64,000 nucleotides of DNA from Bog-756 sp963713625 (GCA_963713625.1 CAVQMN010000002.1:1-64000), one strand, 5' to 3'. Shown: positions 7,883 to 16,674, counted from the first letter of the stretch. The notes: a model not told the origin generated them from the letters alone. Translations and numbers: made by a program.

Positions 7883-8077
7883 TTAGGCCATGGTCGGTGA
7901 GGCGTTCTCGAGCCCCGACCGAATCATCTCTCGCAGTTCGGGCGTGTCTTGGTGCCCGTGCTTGGCCACCGCGTGCGCTACCGCGGCGTCGAGGGTCTCC
8001 TCTTCCGCCCCGGCGATCGTCAGTGTGCAACCGATCTCGTTGGGCACTTTGCGGCAATCAATCATCTTGCGGGCCAT
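7883..8077 (-). CDS. DUF1059 small protein
   Basis: 64 aa, MARKMIDCRKVPNEIGCTLT... with the Cys pair and the alternating acidic helix EEETLDAAVAHAVAKHGH, then DTPELREMIRSGLE. This matches the DUF1059 family in length and motif order. ATG 8077 has AGAAAGAGG at a suitable distance. It lies 37 bp downstream of the cupin gene on the same strand and is likely co-transcribed with it. Function of the family is unknown. Confidence 0.85.
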   Translation of the reverse strand: MARKMIDCRKVPNEIGCTLTIAGAEEETLDAAVAHAVAKHGHQDTPELREMIRSGLENASPTMA

Positions 8078-8113
8078 AGCAACCTCTTTCTGATCAGACC
8101 GGATCTTCTCCGG

Positions 8114-8482
8114 TCACTTGGATTCGGAGCCCTTCGCGTAGTTGCCGGCACCAAACCAATCCACCGTGACGACCGGTGAATCCCCAACCACCCACGCGTC
8201 ATGACCGCTGGGCAAGGACGTGACCTCGCCTGGACCGGCAAAAATCTCGGTCCCGTCATCCATGAGGATTGCCAACTGACCGCTCACATGGAACTGGAAG
8301 TGCGGAGCTTCACAACTCGACGTCTTGGCGATGGGCTCTACGTCGTTTGACCAGCGCCATCCGGGCTCGAAGGTGTAGCGCCCCACCTCGCCGCTACCGA
8401 TCTTGACGATCTCTGCTCTCCCGTGAGGAAACTCCCGCACCTCGTCAGGTTGAGCAAACGCTCGGTGCTCCGCTTTCGGCAT
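8114..8482 (-). CDS. cupin-domain protein
   Basis: 122 aa, a single small beta-barrel. Motifs include a PHFQFHVSGQLAILMDDGTE strand pair and the GPGEVTSLPSGHDAWVVGD second cupin motif, so His residues for a metal are partly retained. The gene is divergent from a TetR regulator across a short region with a palindrome, which suggests direct repression by that regulator. Substrate unknown; it may bind a small ligand or metal rather than be an enzyme. Confidence 0.8.
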   Translation of the reverse strand: MPKAEHRAFAQPDEVREFPHGRAEIVKIGSGEVGRYTFEPGWRWSNDVEPIAKTSSCEAPHFQFHVSGQLAILMDDGTEIFAGPGEVTSLPSGHDAWVVGDSPVVTVDWFGAGNYAKGSESK

Positions 8483-8521
8483 GACGACCGCCTCTCATCG
8501 CTGGCCTCCCCTCGGTGTATC

Positions 8522-8539
8522 CTACTTACTAGTAGGTAG
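8522..8539. promoter_or_regulatory. TetR-type operator in the cupin/tetR intergenic region
   Basis: CTACTTACTAGTAGGTAG is an 18-bp palindrome with one mismatched pair, centred on ACTAGT, exactly between the divergent cupin and TetR genes. TetR regulators usually bind such a site next to their own gene, so it most likely represses both promoters. Confidence 0.65.
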
Positions 8540-8579
8540 AAGTCAAGGGTTGACCTCGGACCAATCGGGGTCTGTGAGG

Positions 8580-9173
8580 ATGGACCGAGTGAAACAAGCG
8601 CAAGAGGTTTCGACGGACACAGCCACCCAGATATTGGACGTGGCGGAGCGCTTGGTGCAGATCCGCGGATTCAATGCCTTCAGCTATGGCGACATCGCCG
8701 GAGAGCTGGGGCTCACCAATGCTGCCCTCCATTATCACTTCCCGAGCAAGGCGGAACTCGGAGAGGCGCTGATTTCCCGTTACTCCATTCGGTTCATGGG
8801 AGCATTGGCTGGAATCGACGAGTCCTTGACAGATCCGCTTCACAAGCTCGATGCCTACACCGAACTTTACGCTGGCGTTCTGCGGCGTCAGAGGATGTGC
8901 TTGTGTGGAATGTTGGCAGCCGATTACGGGACTCTTTCGCCCGGTATGCAAGTTGCGGTCGCAGACTTCTTCGAACGAAACGAGCGGTGGCTCACCGGGG
9001 TATTGAAGCAAGGTCGTGACGATGGAGCGTTGAGCTTCCCCGGGTCTCCACTCGAAGAAGCGCGTTCGATTGTGAGTGGCCTAGAGGGGGCCATGTTGAT
9101 CGCGCGCTCCATAGGTGACATCAAGCGATTCAGATCCGCCGCGGGCCAGCTGCTGGCAGCTTTACGCCCGTAG
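8580..9173 (+). CDS. TetR-family transcriptional regulator
   Basis: About 197 aa. The N-terminal HTH reads ATQILDVAERLVQIRGFNAFSYGDIAGELGLTNAALHYHFPSKAELGEAL, with the recognition helix at residues 35-52. The C-terminal ligand domain contains RRQRMCLCGMLAADYGTLSPGMQ, resembling TetR regulators with a Cys-containing pocket. The frame is open back to 8481, but ATG 8580 gives the normal N-terminus and leaves the operator outside the gene. Probable repressor of the divergent cupin/DUF1059 unit. Confidence 0.85.
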   Translation: MDRVKQAQEVSTDTATQILDVAERLVQIRGFNAFSYGDIAGELGLTNAALHYHFPSKAELGEALISRYSIRFMGALAGIDESLTDPLHKLDAYTELYAGVLRRQRMCLCGMLAADYGTLSPGMQVAVADFFERNERWLTGVLKQGRDDGALSFPGSPLEEARSIVSGLEGAMLIARSIGDIKRFRSAAGQLLAALRP

Positions 9174-9341
9174 ACTGGTTTTTGGCGGCACTGAGTCGCA
9201 CTATCCCATTCGTCCCGGTCACCAGCGGCGGAATGACCGCCGCCGAGCCGCCGGGACCCCTGGGTCATTCCGCTGGCCTTGCTCCGCACCTCGACCTATC
9301 ATCTTCCTTGCTCGGGATTGTCCATACAGCCAGGTGGTGCG

Positions 9342-10070
9342 GTGAAATCACCAGCACAGTTCGCACAAGCCATCGAAGAACGGCCCGTGCTGCCTCCGGG
9401 CGACTGTGAGCGGGTGTCCGGGTACGGCGTCATGGGACTGCCATTCGCATCTGGCCACGTCCTCGGACTGCGCCGGTGGACGGCTTCGTCGGTGGGTGAC
9501 AAATTCACCTCAATCTGGCACCGGGACCCCGCTGGGCGCTGGACGTTCTACGAGTCTGTCGCCTGCGAAGTTGCGTGCCATCGTTACTTCGGAGCGGATG
9601 TCGAGTGTGTCCGGGAAGGACCTATCGATCTTGAATGGGAGGCGACCAACCGACTCCGTGTCCGCACGGTTGACGGGGCCGTCGACTGGGAGATCGCCAC
9701 CGGGGCAACCGCCGCGACCCGGATGATGAGCTTCATGGGCTCGACGATGCCGCTGGCCGCATGGCGGTCTGGACCGGTGCTCAGTGCGATGGGAGCGGTT
9801 GCGGGGCGTGCACTCGGCGTCGGGAAGGTGCAGCTCACTGGAACCACGTCCAACCGGCAGCACTTCGATGCCAATCCGCTGCATATCTGGTACGTGACTA
9901 CGAGCCGGGCTGCCGTTGAAGGTGAAGATCTCGGACCAACGGGCCCCTTGGCTGAACAAGCTCACATGGCCGATTTCTACTTTCCGCAACGTGGCATGTT
10001 CGCGGTTGGTCGGGTCTTCATCAGCCCGCTCACATCAACCCGTAGCGATCCGACAAGGACACGACCATAG
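9342..10070 (+). CDS. uncharacterised protein
   Basis: A soluble protein of about 242 aa starting VKSPAQFAQAIEERPVLPPGD. Recognisable stretches are GYGVMGLPFASGHVLGLRRW, WTFYESVACEVACHRYFG and LRVRTVDGAVDWEIATG, rich in beta strands, which suggests a lipocalin- or heme-binding-like fold. I cannot name a family. The start is GTG 9342 (the frame also allows an upstream start at 9279). The FAD monooxygenase begins 108 bp downstream on the same strand, so shared transcription is possible. Confidence 0.6.
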   Translation: MKSPAQFAQAIEERPVLPPGDCERVSGYGVMGLPFASGHVLGLRRWTASSVGDKFTSIWHRDPAGRWTFYESVACEVACHRYFGADVECVREGPIDLEWEATNRLRVRTVDGAVDWEIATGATAATRMMSFMGSTMPLAAWRSGPVLSAMGAVAGRALGVGKVQLTGTTSNRQHFDANPLHIWYVTTSRAAVEGEDLGPTGPLAEQAHMADFYFPQRGMFAVGRVFISPLTSTRSDPTRTRP

Positions 10071-10177
10071 AAGCTCTCCCGTAGAGCCGAACGCCTGCCC
10101 GCCGATGAGCCGCAGTCACAATTGGATCGAGTTTGCTCCATCGTAGTGAACGGTGAAGTACTGAGGAGGGGAACGAC

Positions 10178-11563
10178 GTGGGTGGAGTTCTGGAGGCTGA
10201 CTATCTCGTGGTCGGCGCCGGTGCGTCCGGTATGGCCTTCGCGGATTCTCTGATCGCGTCATCCGATTCCGAGGTGGTGATTGTTGATCGTCGCCATGGC
10301 CCGGGCGGCCACTGGAACGACACCTACCCGTTCATACGATTGCACCAGCCTTCGGCGTACTACGGCGTCAACTCGATGCCTCTCGGGGTCGACACCATCG
10401 ACACCGGGGGGGTCAACGCCGGGATGTATGAACGTGCCTCAGGGAGCGAGCTCTGCGCCTATTACGAGCGAGTCATGAATGACCAGCTGCTTGCTTCCGG
10501 CCGAGTCCGATTCTTCCCGCAGTGCGACTATCTGGGAGGTGGCCAATTCGTTTCGCGCCTGAGTGGTGATCGGCATACGGTCCTGGCTCGAAACGCCATC
10601 GTTGACGCGACCTACCTCGAACCGACCATTCCTGCCACCTCCAAGCCCCCATTTGAGGTGGCCGACGGGGTGAAATTCGTGCCGGTAAACAAGCTTGCCC
10701 GCGTGATGGAGCCGCCAGACGGTTATGTGATCATTGGCGCTGGAAAGACCGGCGCCGACGCGGTCCTTTACCTGCTGGAAAACGGGGTTCCGCCAGCCCT
10801 CATCCGGTGGATCAAACCGCGCGAAGCGTGGTACCTGAACCGGGCGTTTACTCAAGGCGGCGAGCTTCTCGGCTCGCTGTTCGATGGGCTGGCACAGCAA
10901 CTCGAAGTGTGCGCAGAAGCCGATTCCGCTGACGACGTCTTCGAACGGCTCGGTCAGACTCGACAGATGCTGCGAGTCGACGAAAGCATCATTCCGACCA
11001 TGTTCCGTGGCCCGACTGTCAGCACCGCCGAAATCGAACTACTGCGACAGGTTGAGGGAGCAGTCCGCCTGGGACGGGTTCGCCGAATTGAATCCGGCGT
11101 GATTCGGCTCGACGAAGGCACGATCCCCACAACCTCAGGCACCCTGCACGTGCATGCCGCGGCAGGTGGCCTCAACCCAGCGCCCGAGACACCCATCTTC
11201 GCCCCTGGAGAGATCCGGCTGCAGTCCATGCGCATCGGTCTGGCCCCATTCAACTCCTCGCTCATCGCGTATGTCGAAGCGACCCGGCCCGACATCGCGA
11301 GCAAGAACCGCTTGTGCCCGCCTAACCGTCAGCCCGACACCCCTGCCGATTGGATCCGCGGCACTCTGATCTCCCTGCAAGCCGACTCCATGTGGGCGCA
11401 AGAAGACGATATCGCTGCGTGGATGGGACACGCCAGAGTCAACATTACCTGCGGGCTTCAGGCGCATCTGTCCCGCCCTGACGTCGCGGCCAACTTGACG
11501 CGCTACCTCGCCAATCTCGACCGTGCCATCGCAAACCTCCACAGACTTGCCGATGGTCTTTGA
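10178..11563 (+). CDS. FAD-dependent monooxygenase/oxidoreductase
   Basis: 461 aa. The FAD-binding motif VVGAGASGMAFA at residues 11-22 is followed by VDRRHGPGGHWNDTYPFIRLH. A second Rossmann motif, VIIGAGKTGADAV, lies near residue 185, as in Baeyer-Villiger/flavin-containing monooxygenase-like proteins. GTG 10178 is preceded by GAGGAGGG, a strong ribosome binding site. The C-terminal half is less conserved in appearance. It probably acts on a hydrophobic small molecule; no partner gene reveals which. Confidence 0.82.
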   Translation: MGGVLEADYLVVGAGASGMAFADSLIASSDSEVVIVDRRHGPGGHWNDTYPFIRLHQPSAYYGVNSMPLGVDTIDTGGVNAGMYERASGSELCAYYERVMNDQLLASGRVRFFPQCDYLGGGQFVSRLSGDRHTVLARNAIVDATYLEPTIPATSKPPFEVADGVKFVPVNKLARVMEPPDGYVIIGAGKTGADAVLYLLENGVPPALIRWIKPREAWYLNRAFTQGGELLGSLFDGLAQQLEVCAEADSADDVFERLGQTRQMLRVDESIIPTMFRGPTVSTAEIELLRQVEGAVRLGRVRRIESGVIRLDEGTIPTTSGTLHVHAAAGGLNPAPETPIFAPGEIRLQSMRIGLAPFNSSLIAYVEATRPDIASKNRLCPPNRQPDTPADWIRGTLISLQADSMWAQEDDIAAWMGHARVNITCGLQAHLSRPDVAANLTRYLANLDRAIANLHRLADGL

Positions 11564-11739
11564 CTCGGATCACAGAGGAGTTCTCGATACACCCACAGGT
11601 GCTGGCGGGTGGAGCCGTCCCCGAGCAGCCCCTGGGCACAACGGGTTGACCGGACCGCCGTGTGGACCAGGGATCCGAGTCAGTTTCTCTAACCGACGGG
11701 ACGGGCTGGGGTCTCCACTATTGCGGACCGATGGATCAC

Positions 11740-12792
11740 CTAGTGGATCAAAACTTTGAGCGTCTCGTGCTCTGCTGCATGGCCGAATATCTCATAGGCC
11801 TCCAGCATCTGGTCGAACGAGAACTCGTGCGTGACGAACTTCTCGACAGGAAGCTTATGCTCGGCCACAAGTTTCAAAAGCATCTCAAGGGTATTTGTGT
11901 TCACCAGGCCCATCGAGATCTCGATGTTCTTGATCCAGAGCTCGTTGAGTGCGAGGTCGACGGACTTTCCGTGCACTCCGATGTTGGCAACGTTGCCTCC
12001 GGGGCGAATGATGTCGGTCGCCATCGTGAACGTCTCAGGCACTCCGACCGCTTCGATCGCAACATCGACGCCGAGGCCGTCCGTGAGGGCCAGCACCTGC
12101 TCCTTCCAGGTCGAGTCCCCCGAGTTGACCGTGTCGGTCGCGCCGAAGTCGTTGGCCCTCGCCAGTCTGTGGTCATCGAGATCGATGGCAATGATTTTCG
12201 ACGGCCCATAGAGGCGCGCCGTCATGACGGCCGAAAGGCCCACTGGCCCGGAACCGATGACGGCAACGACGTCGCCTGGACTGACATGTCCGTACTGGAC
12301 GCCGATTTCGAATCCAGTTGGCAGGATGTCTGAGAGCAGGATTCCCTCAGAATCGGTCATTCCGTCGGGAACCTTGTACGTCGAGTTTTCTGCGAATGGC
12401 ACCCGAACGTACTCGGCCTGCGTTCCATCAATCATGTAGCCGAAGATCCATCCGATCCCCGGAGTGCCCTCGGGATCCTGGCAGTGGCTGTAGATCCCTT
12501 TTCGACAATAGGAGCATCGTCCGCAGGAACTGACACACGAAAGAATGACTCGGTCGCCCACCCCCAACTGCGTGACACTGTCGCCGACATCGGTGATCAC
12601 ACCGATTCCCTCATGTCCCAGAATGCGGCCGATTTCCACCTCCGGGACATCGCCCTTGAGAATGTGAAGGTCCGTGCCGCAGATGGTCGTCGCCACCATC
12701 TGGACGATCACGTCGGTCGGCTGTTCGATCTTCGGATCGGGCATTTCATCCCAAGCAATTTGGCCGGGACCTTTGTATACGAGGGCTTTCAT
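11740..12792 (-). CDS. zinc-dependent alcohol dehydrogenase
   Basis: 350 aa, full length for the MDR superfamily. Catalytic zinc ligands are in TICGTDLH (Cys near 38) and GHEGIG. The structural zinc loop is CVSSCGRCSYCRKGIYSHC (four Cys, residues 86-104). The coenzyme motif is VIGSGPVGLSA near residue 165, followed by the acidic D of IAIDLDDHR that favours NAD. FGYMIDGTQAEYVRVP is typical of secondary alcohol/threonine-type dehydrogenases. It stands alone, convergent with the monooxygenase gene and 176 bp away. Substrate not determinable. Confidence 0.9.
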   Translation of the reverse strand: MKALVYKGPGQIAWDEMPDPKIEQPTDVIVQMVATTICGTDLHILKGDVPEVEIGRILGHEGIGVITDVGDSVTQLGVGDRVILSCVSSCGRCSYCRKGIYSHCQDPEGTPGIGWIFGYMIDGTQAEYVRVPFAENSTYKVPDGMTDSEGILLSDILPTGFEIGVQYGHVSPGDVVAVIGSGPVGLSAVMTARLYGPSKIIAIDLDDHRLARANDFGATDTVNSGDSTWKEQVLALTDGLGVDVAIEAVGVPETFTMATDIIRPGGNVANIGVHGKSVDLALNELWIKNIEISMGLVNTNTLEMLLKLVAEHKLPVEKFVTHEFSFDQMLEAYEIFGHAAEHETLKVLIH

Positions 12793-13024
12793 GACGGACC
12801 TCCCACTTTTGGTGGCTGCAAGGTGCAGTCCGGGGACCGGACACCCCCTGATGGCAGTTGTCCGAAGCCCTACAGGCGAGGGTACGGACTGAGGCCGACG
12901 CCGCCTAGGGCCGAAGTGCCCATTGTCGGTAAGGCCATGGAGCCCGACCCGACCGCAGACTGCAGTCGAAAATCCGAAATTCCCCTCGTATTTTGTATCT
13001 CGTTGAGAGTTCGATTGGACCCAC

Positions 13025-13052
13025 TTGACATATACCCATATAGGAATATTAT
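13025..13052 (+). promoter_or_regulatory. promoter with overlapping ArsR operator, likely leaderless
   Basis: TTGACA (13025-13030) and TATTAT (13047-13052), 16 bp apart, make a strong promoter. ATATACCCATATAGGAATAT (13030-13049), symmetric at 16 of 20 positions, fills the spacer as an ArsR-type operator. The ArsR ATG at 13059 is only 7 bp after the -10 box, so the transcript is probably leaderless. Confidence 0.65.
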
Positions 13053-13058
13053 TTTTGG

Positions 13059-13400
13059 ATGGCCCGTACGTCGACGACCACTGATGCCTTCAACGCCGTC
13101 GCTGAAGGCAGTCGCCGCACGCTCCTCGACGCCCTCGGCACCGGTGAGAGGACCGTCGGCGACCTCGCGGACTGGCTGGAACTGAGCCAACCTCAGGTTT
13201 CGAAGCACCTGGCGGTGCTCAGGGCAGTTGAGTTGGTGTCAGTCCGAGTCGATGGCCGGCATCGCTGGTACCGGGTCAACGGACCCGCGTTGCGGCCGGT
13301 CTACGAGTGGGTTCGCAGCTTCGAGTCAACCTGGAATACCCGATTGGACAAGCTCGACGATCTTGTCGCAGAGCTTCAAACAAAGGAGAGGCTGACATGA
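13059..13400 (+). CDS. ArsR-family transcriptional regulator
   Basis: 113 aa, the typical short winged-helix protein. FNAVAEGSRRTLLDALGTGE is helix 1 and 2, QPQVSKHLAVLRAVELV the recognition helix, and VDGRHRWYRVN the wing. No CxC metal motif is visible, so it belongs to the ArsR group that pairs with SRPBCC/AHSA1 proteins rather than metal sensors. It overlaps the next gene by four bases (ATGA). Autorepression at the upstream palindrome is likely. Confidence 0.9.
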   Translation: MARTSTTTDAFNAVAEGSRRTLLDALGTGERTVGDLADWLELSQPQVSKHLAVLRAVELVSVRVDGRHRWYRVNGPALRPVYEWVRSFESTWNTRLDKLDDLVAELQTKERLT

Positions 13401-13891
13401 ACGACACGATTGGTAACCGCCACGGCTCTGCCGTCTTCACATTGCCGAGCGACAACGAGATCCTGATCGCCCGCGATTTCGACGCTCCGGCGGATCTCCT
13501 GTTCAGGGCATGGACGACGCCTGACCTGGTCAAGCGTTGGTGGGCTGGCGACCGGGGCAAGGTGACCCACGCCCAGATCGATCTGCGGATCGGCGGGCGC
13601 TGGCGTTGGGTGATGACCGCGAACGGTGGGTTCGAGGTGGCCTTCTTTGGCGAGTATCTGGAGATCGAGCGGCCGCATCGCCTGGTCAGGACGGAGGTGT
13701 TCGAGGTGCTCCCCGACGTTGAAGCGGTCAGCACCACCACGTTCGACGAAACCAACGGCGTGACCACACTCCGGATCTTGGGCCGCTATCCGAGCAAGGA
13801 CCTCCGTGATGCTGCCCTCGCCTCGGGGATGGAGGGTGGCCTCCAAACCTCGCTTGATGAGCTGGAAGAGCTCGTTCGGCCGGTAGCGTGA
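13397..13891 (+). CDS. SRPBCC (AHSA1-like) protein, ArsR partner
   Basis: 164 aa. The START/Bet v1-like fold is shown by LIARDFDAPADLLFRAWTTPDLVKRWW, GGRWRWVM, FGEYLEIERPHRLVRTE and the C-terminal GMEGGLQTSLDELEEL. ArsR-AHSA1 pairs are common in actinobacteria; the second protein is thought to bind a hydrophobic ligand. Translation is coupled to the regulator gene. Ligand unknown. Confidence 0.88.
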   Translation: MNDTIGNRHGSAVFTLPSDNEILIARDFDAPADLLFRAWTTPDLVKRWWAGDRGKVTHAQIDLRIGGRWRWVMTANGGFEVAFFGEYLEIERPHRLVRTEVFEVLPDVEAVSTTTFDETNGVTTLRILGRYPSKDLRDAALASGMEGGLQTSLDELEELVRPVA

Positions 13892-13943
13892 CGGCGGTGC
13901 CAGGGCGTGGGCGGTGGGTGCTTTCCGAAAGGAGCCCTCAGCA

Positions 13944-14423
13944 TTGACGAACGAGAGCCTCAGGGCCACGGTCATGGTCGACGCTCCGGCGGAGAGCATC
14001 TTCGCGATGATCGCCGACCCGGCCAGTCATGCCGCGATCGACGGCACGGGTTGGGTCGGCGATCCCCTTGACCGCCAACCCCTGACGGCGTCGGGGCAGA
14101 TCTTCCGCATGGCCATGTACCACCCGGATCATCCGAATGGAAACTACGAGATGGCCAATATGGTCCGGCTGTTCGCTCCGCCGCGTACCATTTCATGGAC
14201 GCCAGGCTACGACCCGGGCACTGGCGTCCCCCGCTTCGGTGGCTGGATCTGGCGCTACGACCTGGCTGCGATCAGCCGTTCCGAGACCGAGGTCACGCTC
14301 TCCTACGACTGGTCCGAGGTACCCGAGGACGTGCGCCGAACGGGCCCGAACTTCCCACCTTTCCCTCCGGAGCACCTTGACAGCTCACTCAACCATCTGG
14401 CCGAGCTGATACGTGCCCAGTGA
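13944..14423 (+). CDS. SRPBCC-family protein
   Basis: 159 aa, a second START-like protein 52 bp after the AHSA1-like gene: RATVMVDAPAESIFAMIADPASHAAIDG, then NMVRLFAPPRTISWTPGYDPGTG and the C-terminal helix HLDSSLNHLAELI. TTG 13944 is preceded by AAAGGAG at 13928-13934, so it is preferred over the upstream frame extension. Likely the third gene of the ArsR operon. Its stop directly abuts the stop of the convergent MBL gene with no spacer. Confidence 0.8.
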   Translation: MTNESLRATVMVDAPAESIFAMIADPASHAAIDGTGWVGDPLDRQPLTASGQIFRMAMYHPDHPNGNYEMANMVRLFAPPRTISWTPGYDPGTGVPRFGGWIWRYDLAAISRSETEVTLSYDWSEVPEDVRRTGPNFPPFPPEHLDSSLNHLAELIRAQ

Positions 14424-15146
14424 TCAGCTGACTTGAGCCAACCGATGGTCGAAGTCGTCTGCGAGGGCGATTAGCGCCTCGTTGGCTGCGCCCTGGTATG
14501 AGGACCCATGCATGATGGCGAGCGTGGAAGGCTCCAGGGAAGCGAGGTGCCGGATGGTCCCAGCCGACTGAGGGGTGAAACAGCTGGCGCCGAACATGTC
14601 CTCAGCTTCGCTGGCTGCTCCGAGAATGTCGGCCTCTGTCAGCGCGGGTCCGTCTCCTGTCTGGGAAAGGAGATCACCACAGAACAGGGTGCTGGTGGTC
14701 TCCTCGTAGAGGACATGGGCATCCCACCCGTGGGGCACGTGGGGAGTGGCGATGCTCCGGATGCGCCGCCCACCGAGATCAAAGAAGCCATCGGCCCCGA
14801 TGGGAACCGGCGATCGATCGGCAAGGTCATCGATCGACACCATACAGCCGACGGCAGTATGGGCCACCTGAGCATTCGGCGCAGCCTCGAGGAACAAGTT
14901 CATGGCGCCGCACTCGTCGGCTTCGAGATGACCGAACATGATCCAGCGGAGACGGTCGAGCGGCATCACCGAGGCAATAGCCGAGGAGGCGGCCGGAAAC
15001 ATTCGGCGCGGACCGGTATGGAACAGGGTCGGCTCTTCGGCATCGATCAGGAACTGGTTGAAGGTGAAACCGGTCGGACCGATGTCGGGTACGAAGGTCG
15101 ACAGCCTGAAGATTCGATCGGCGATCTCGTGGATTCGCGTTTCCAT
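14424..15146 (-). CDS. MBL-fold (flavodiiron-type) metallohydrolase/oxidoreductase
   Basis: 240 aa. The lactamase-like core has the ODP/flavodiiron metal motif GHLEADECG (H-x-E-x-D) near residue 73. Later ligands are in TPHVPHGWDAHVLY and FCGDLLSQ, and a final His in IMHGSSYQG. The spacing resembles stand-alone ODP domains that bind two irons rather than classical zinc beta-lactamases. It is downstream of the TetR-DinB pair on the same strand with a 45-bp gap, so it may belong to that operon. Substrate unknown; oxygen or NO chemistry is possible. Confidence 0.8.
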   Translation of the reverse strand: METRIHEIADRIFRLSTFVPDIGPTGFTFNQFLIDAEEPTLFHTGPRRMFPAASSAIASVMPLDRLRWIMFGHLEADECGAMNLFLEAAPNAQVAHTAVGCMVSIDDLADRSPVPIGADGFFDLGGRRIRSIATPHVPHGWDAHVLYEETTSTLFCGDLLSQTGDGPALTEADILGAASEAEDMFGASCFTPQSAGTIRHLASLEPSTLAIMHGSSYQGAANEALIALADDFDHRLAQVS

Positions 15147-15191
15147 CGTATTGCTCCTATCCAGATTTGGTCTCGGGTGGTGGTTGAGGGA

Positions 15192-15923
15192 TTAGAGGGG
15201 AAGAGGATTTCTGAGGACTCCCTCGCCGGGTAGCCGGCCTGAAAGGGTACGGATGAAGTCCAGCGCATCGATCTCGACCCGTTCGCCGCCGACACCCTGG
15301 ACGAACTTCCCGCCGGCTGGGCCGTCGAGCACCAGCTCGAAAGGCTGGCGGTGGAGATCCGCCCATTCGGCCACGATGTCGGCCACGAGGCGGCCATCGT
15401 GATCGGCCCTGAGCTGCATCGGCCGGCCAATGGCCGAGTGGACATCGATCCGATGAGCCCAGACATCGCGGGTGAACCCCACGTCGAGCAGGTACTTGAG
15501 GGGTGCCCATCCGATCGGCGGCCCGAACGAAAGGGGGATATAGCGGGCCGGAGGCGGAGTGCGCCAGCGGCCCTTGACCGCCTTTGGACCGACCGCAGCA
15601 ATCTGTGCCACGAGTTCGTCGTTCGAGAGTTGTCGACGCTCACGGATCTGAAGCTCGTTCAGGCCATCGACCCAGTGGTGTGAGTCGATCTCCTTGTTGA
15701 GCGGAATGCCCAGCCGCAACTGATGGGCGAACTCCCGGACGGAGGCCTGCGCGTCGCCTGAACCGAGGACATGCGCCACCATCTTGCGGACGTCCCACCC
15801 GATGCAGTCGGTAGGAGTCGCCCACTCCACCGGCGTGAGGGAGGCGACGAGCTCCGCGAAGCGGGCGAACTCGGCCTCGGCCAGCACCCGTGCTTCGGAC
15901 CGGGAAATGCGATTTGCAATCAT
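15192..15923 (-). CDS. maleylpyruvate isomerase-like (DinB/mycothiol-type) protein
   Basis: 243 aa. The N-terminal DinB-like four-helix bundle has RFAELVASLTPVEWATPTDCIGWDVRKMVAHVLGSG (metal His at HVLG), followed by the DVWAHRIDVHSAIG helix carrying further His ligands. A small C-terminal beta domain follows (FELVLDGPAGGKFVQGVGG, an SCP2-like strand). Such proteins are mycothiol-dependent transferases or isomerases in actinobacteria. ATG 15923 has AAAGGAG upstream and overlaps the TetR stop (ATGA), so regulator and enzyme are coupled. Confidence 0.82.
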   Translation of the reverse strand: MIANRISRSEARVLAEAEFARFAELVASLTPVEWATPTDCIGWDVRKMVAHVLGSGDAQASVREFAHQLRLGIPLNKEIDSHHWVDGLNELQIRERRQLSNDELVAQIAAVGPKAVKGRWRTPPPARYIPLSFGPPIGWAPLKYLLDVGFTRDVWAHRIDVHSAIGRPMQLRADHDGRLVADIVAEWADLHRQPFELVLDGPAGGKFVQGVGGERVEIDALDFIRTLSGRLPGEGVLRNPLPL

Positions 15924-16525
15924 GAGTGACTGCTCCTTTCGAGTACGTCGTCGACAAATAGATCGATGAGGCGGTTCAAGTGACGAATCCAACGGTTGCC
16001 GGCGGGGTCATTGCTCAGCTGCGCCCCCATCAAGCCGGCGACGATAGCTACGATGCAGTCGATGTCTCCCTGTTCGGTGACACCGGCCTCGTTCATCAAC
16101 TGGTAGACCTGCCCCAATACCTCCTCGGCGAGGACGTAAGACGCAGGCGAAGGCGTGAACCCCGGTACGTGACGCTCGAAGAGCAGTTCGTAACGCGCCG
16201 GGTCCTCGAGTCCGAAGGCGACGAACTCCGCCAAGAGCCTCTTCAGAGCCGCACGCGGATCTCGAGGGAGCTCGATCCCGTCCAACCGCCGAAGCAGGCG
16301 CTGGTTGCCGTCAGCAAACATGGCGTCATAGAGCGCAAGCTTCGAATCGAAGTAGGCGTAGAGCGACGGTTGGCGCATCCCAACCTCGCGGGCCAGAGTA
16401 TGGAGAGACACCCCGGCGATCCCGTGCTGGCGGGCGAGCCTCCAGGCGGTTTCGACGATGGCGGCCACCTTGGCCTCTCGCCGCTGCGCGACCTTGCTGG
16501 GAATCGGCCGAACGTCGGCGTCCAT
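15920..16525 (-). CDS. TetR-family transcriptional regulator
   Basis: About 201 aa. HTH: REAKVAAIVETAWRLARQHGIAGVSLHTLAREVGMRQPSLYAYFDSKLALYDAMF. The C-terminal WHG-type domain contains RYELLFERHVPGFTPS. Another ATG at 16540 lies inside the operator, so 16525 is preferred. It overlaps the DinB-like gene by four bases and probably controls it and the MBL gene through the two palindromes upstream. Confidence 0.87.
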   Translation of the reverse strand: MDADVRPIPSKVAQRREAKVAAIVETAWRLARQHGIAGVSLHTLAREVGMRQPSLYAYFDSKLALYDAMFADGNQRLLRRLDGIELPRDPRAALKRLLAEFVAFGLEDPARYELLFERHVPGFTPSPASYVLAEEVLGQVYQLMNEAGVTEQGDIDCIVAIVAGLMGAQLSNDPAGNRWIRHLNRLIDLFVDDVLERSSHS

Positions 16526-16533
16526 GGATTTAC

Positions 16534-16569
16534 CTATCATCGATAGTTATTTTTACCTATCAGCGATAG
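16534..16569. promoter_or_regulatory. two tandem CTATC-N3-GATAG operators
   Basis: CTATCATCGATAG at 16534-16546 and CTATCAGCGATAG at 16557-16569, centres 23 bp apart, lie directly upstream of the TetR gene in an AT-rich stretch. Each is a perfect 5-bp inverted repeat. They are probably autoregulatory operators of the TetR protein, and may also influence the ICMT gene reading the other way. Confidence 0.7.
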
Positions 16570-16674
16570 CTAGTCAAGTGGAATTCGCACCGCCCCGGAC
16601 GGGGATGCGACTGGACCTGCAGCGGCACAACGCCGAACGCTTCGTCGGTACCCCAGCTCGACCCCTGGTCAGCC

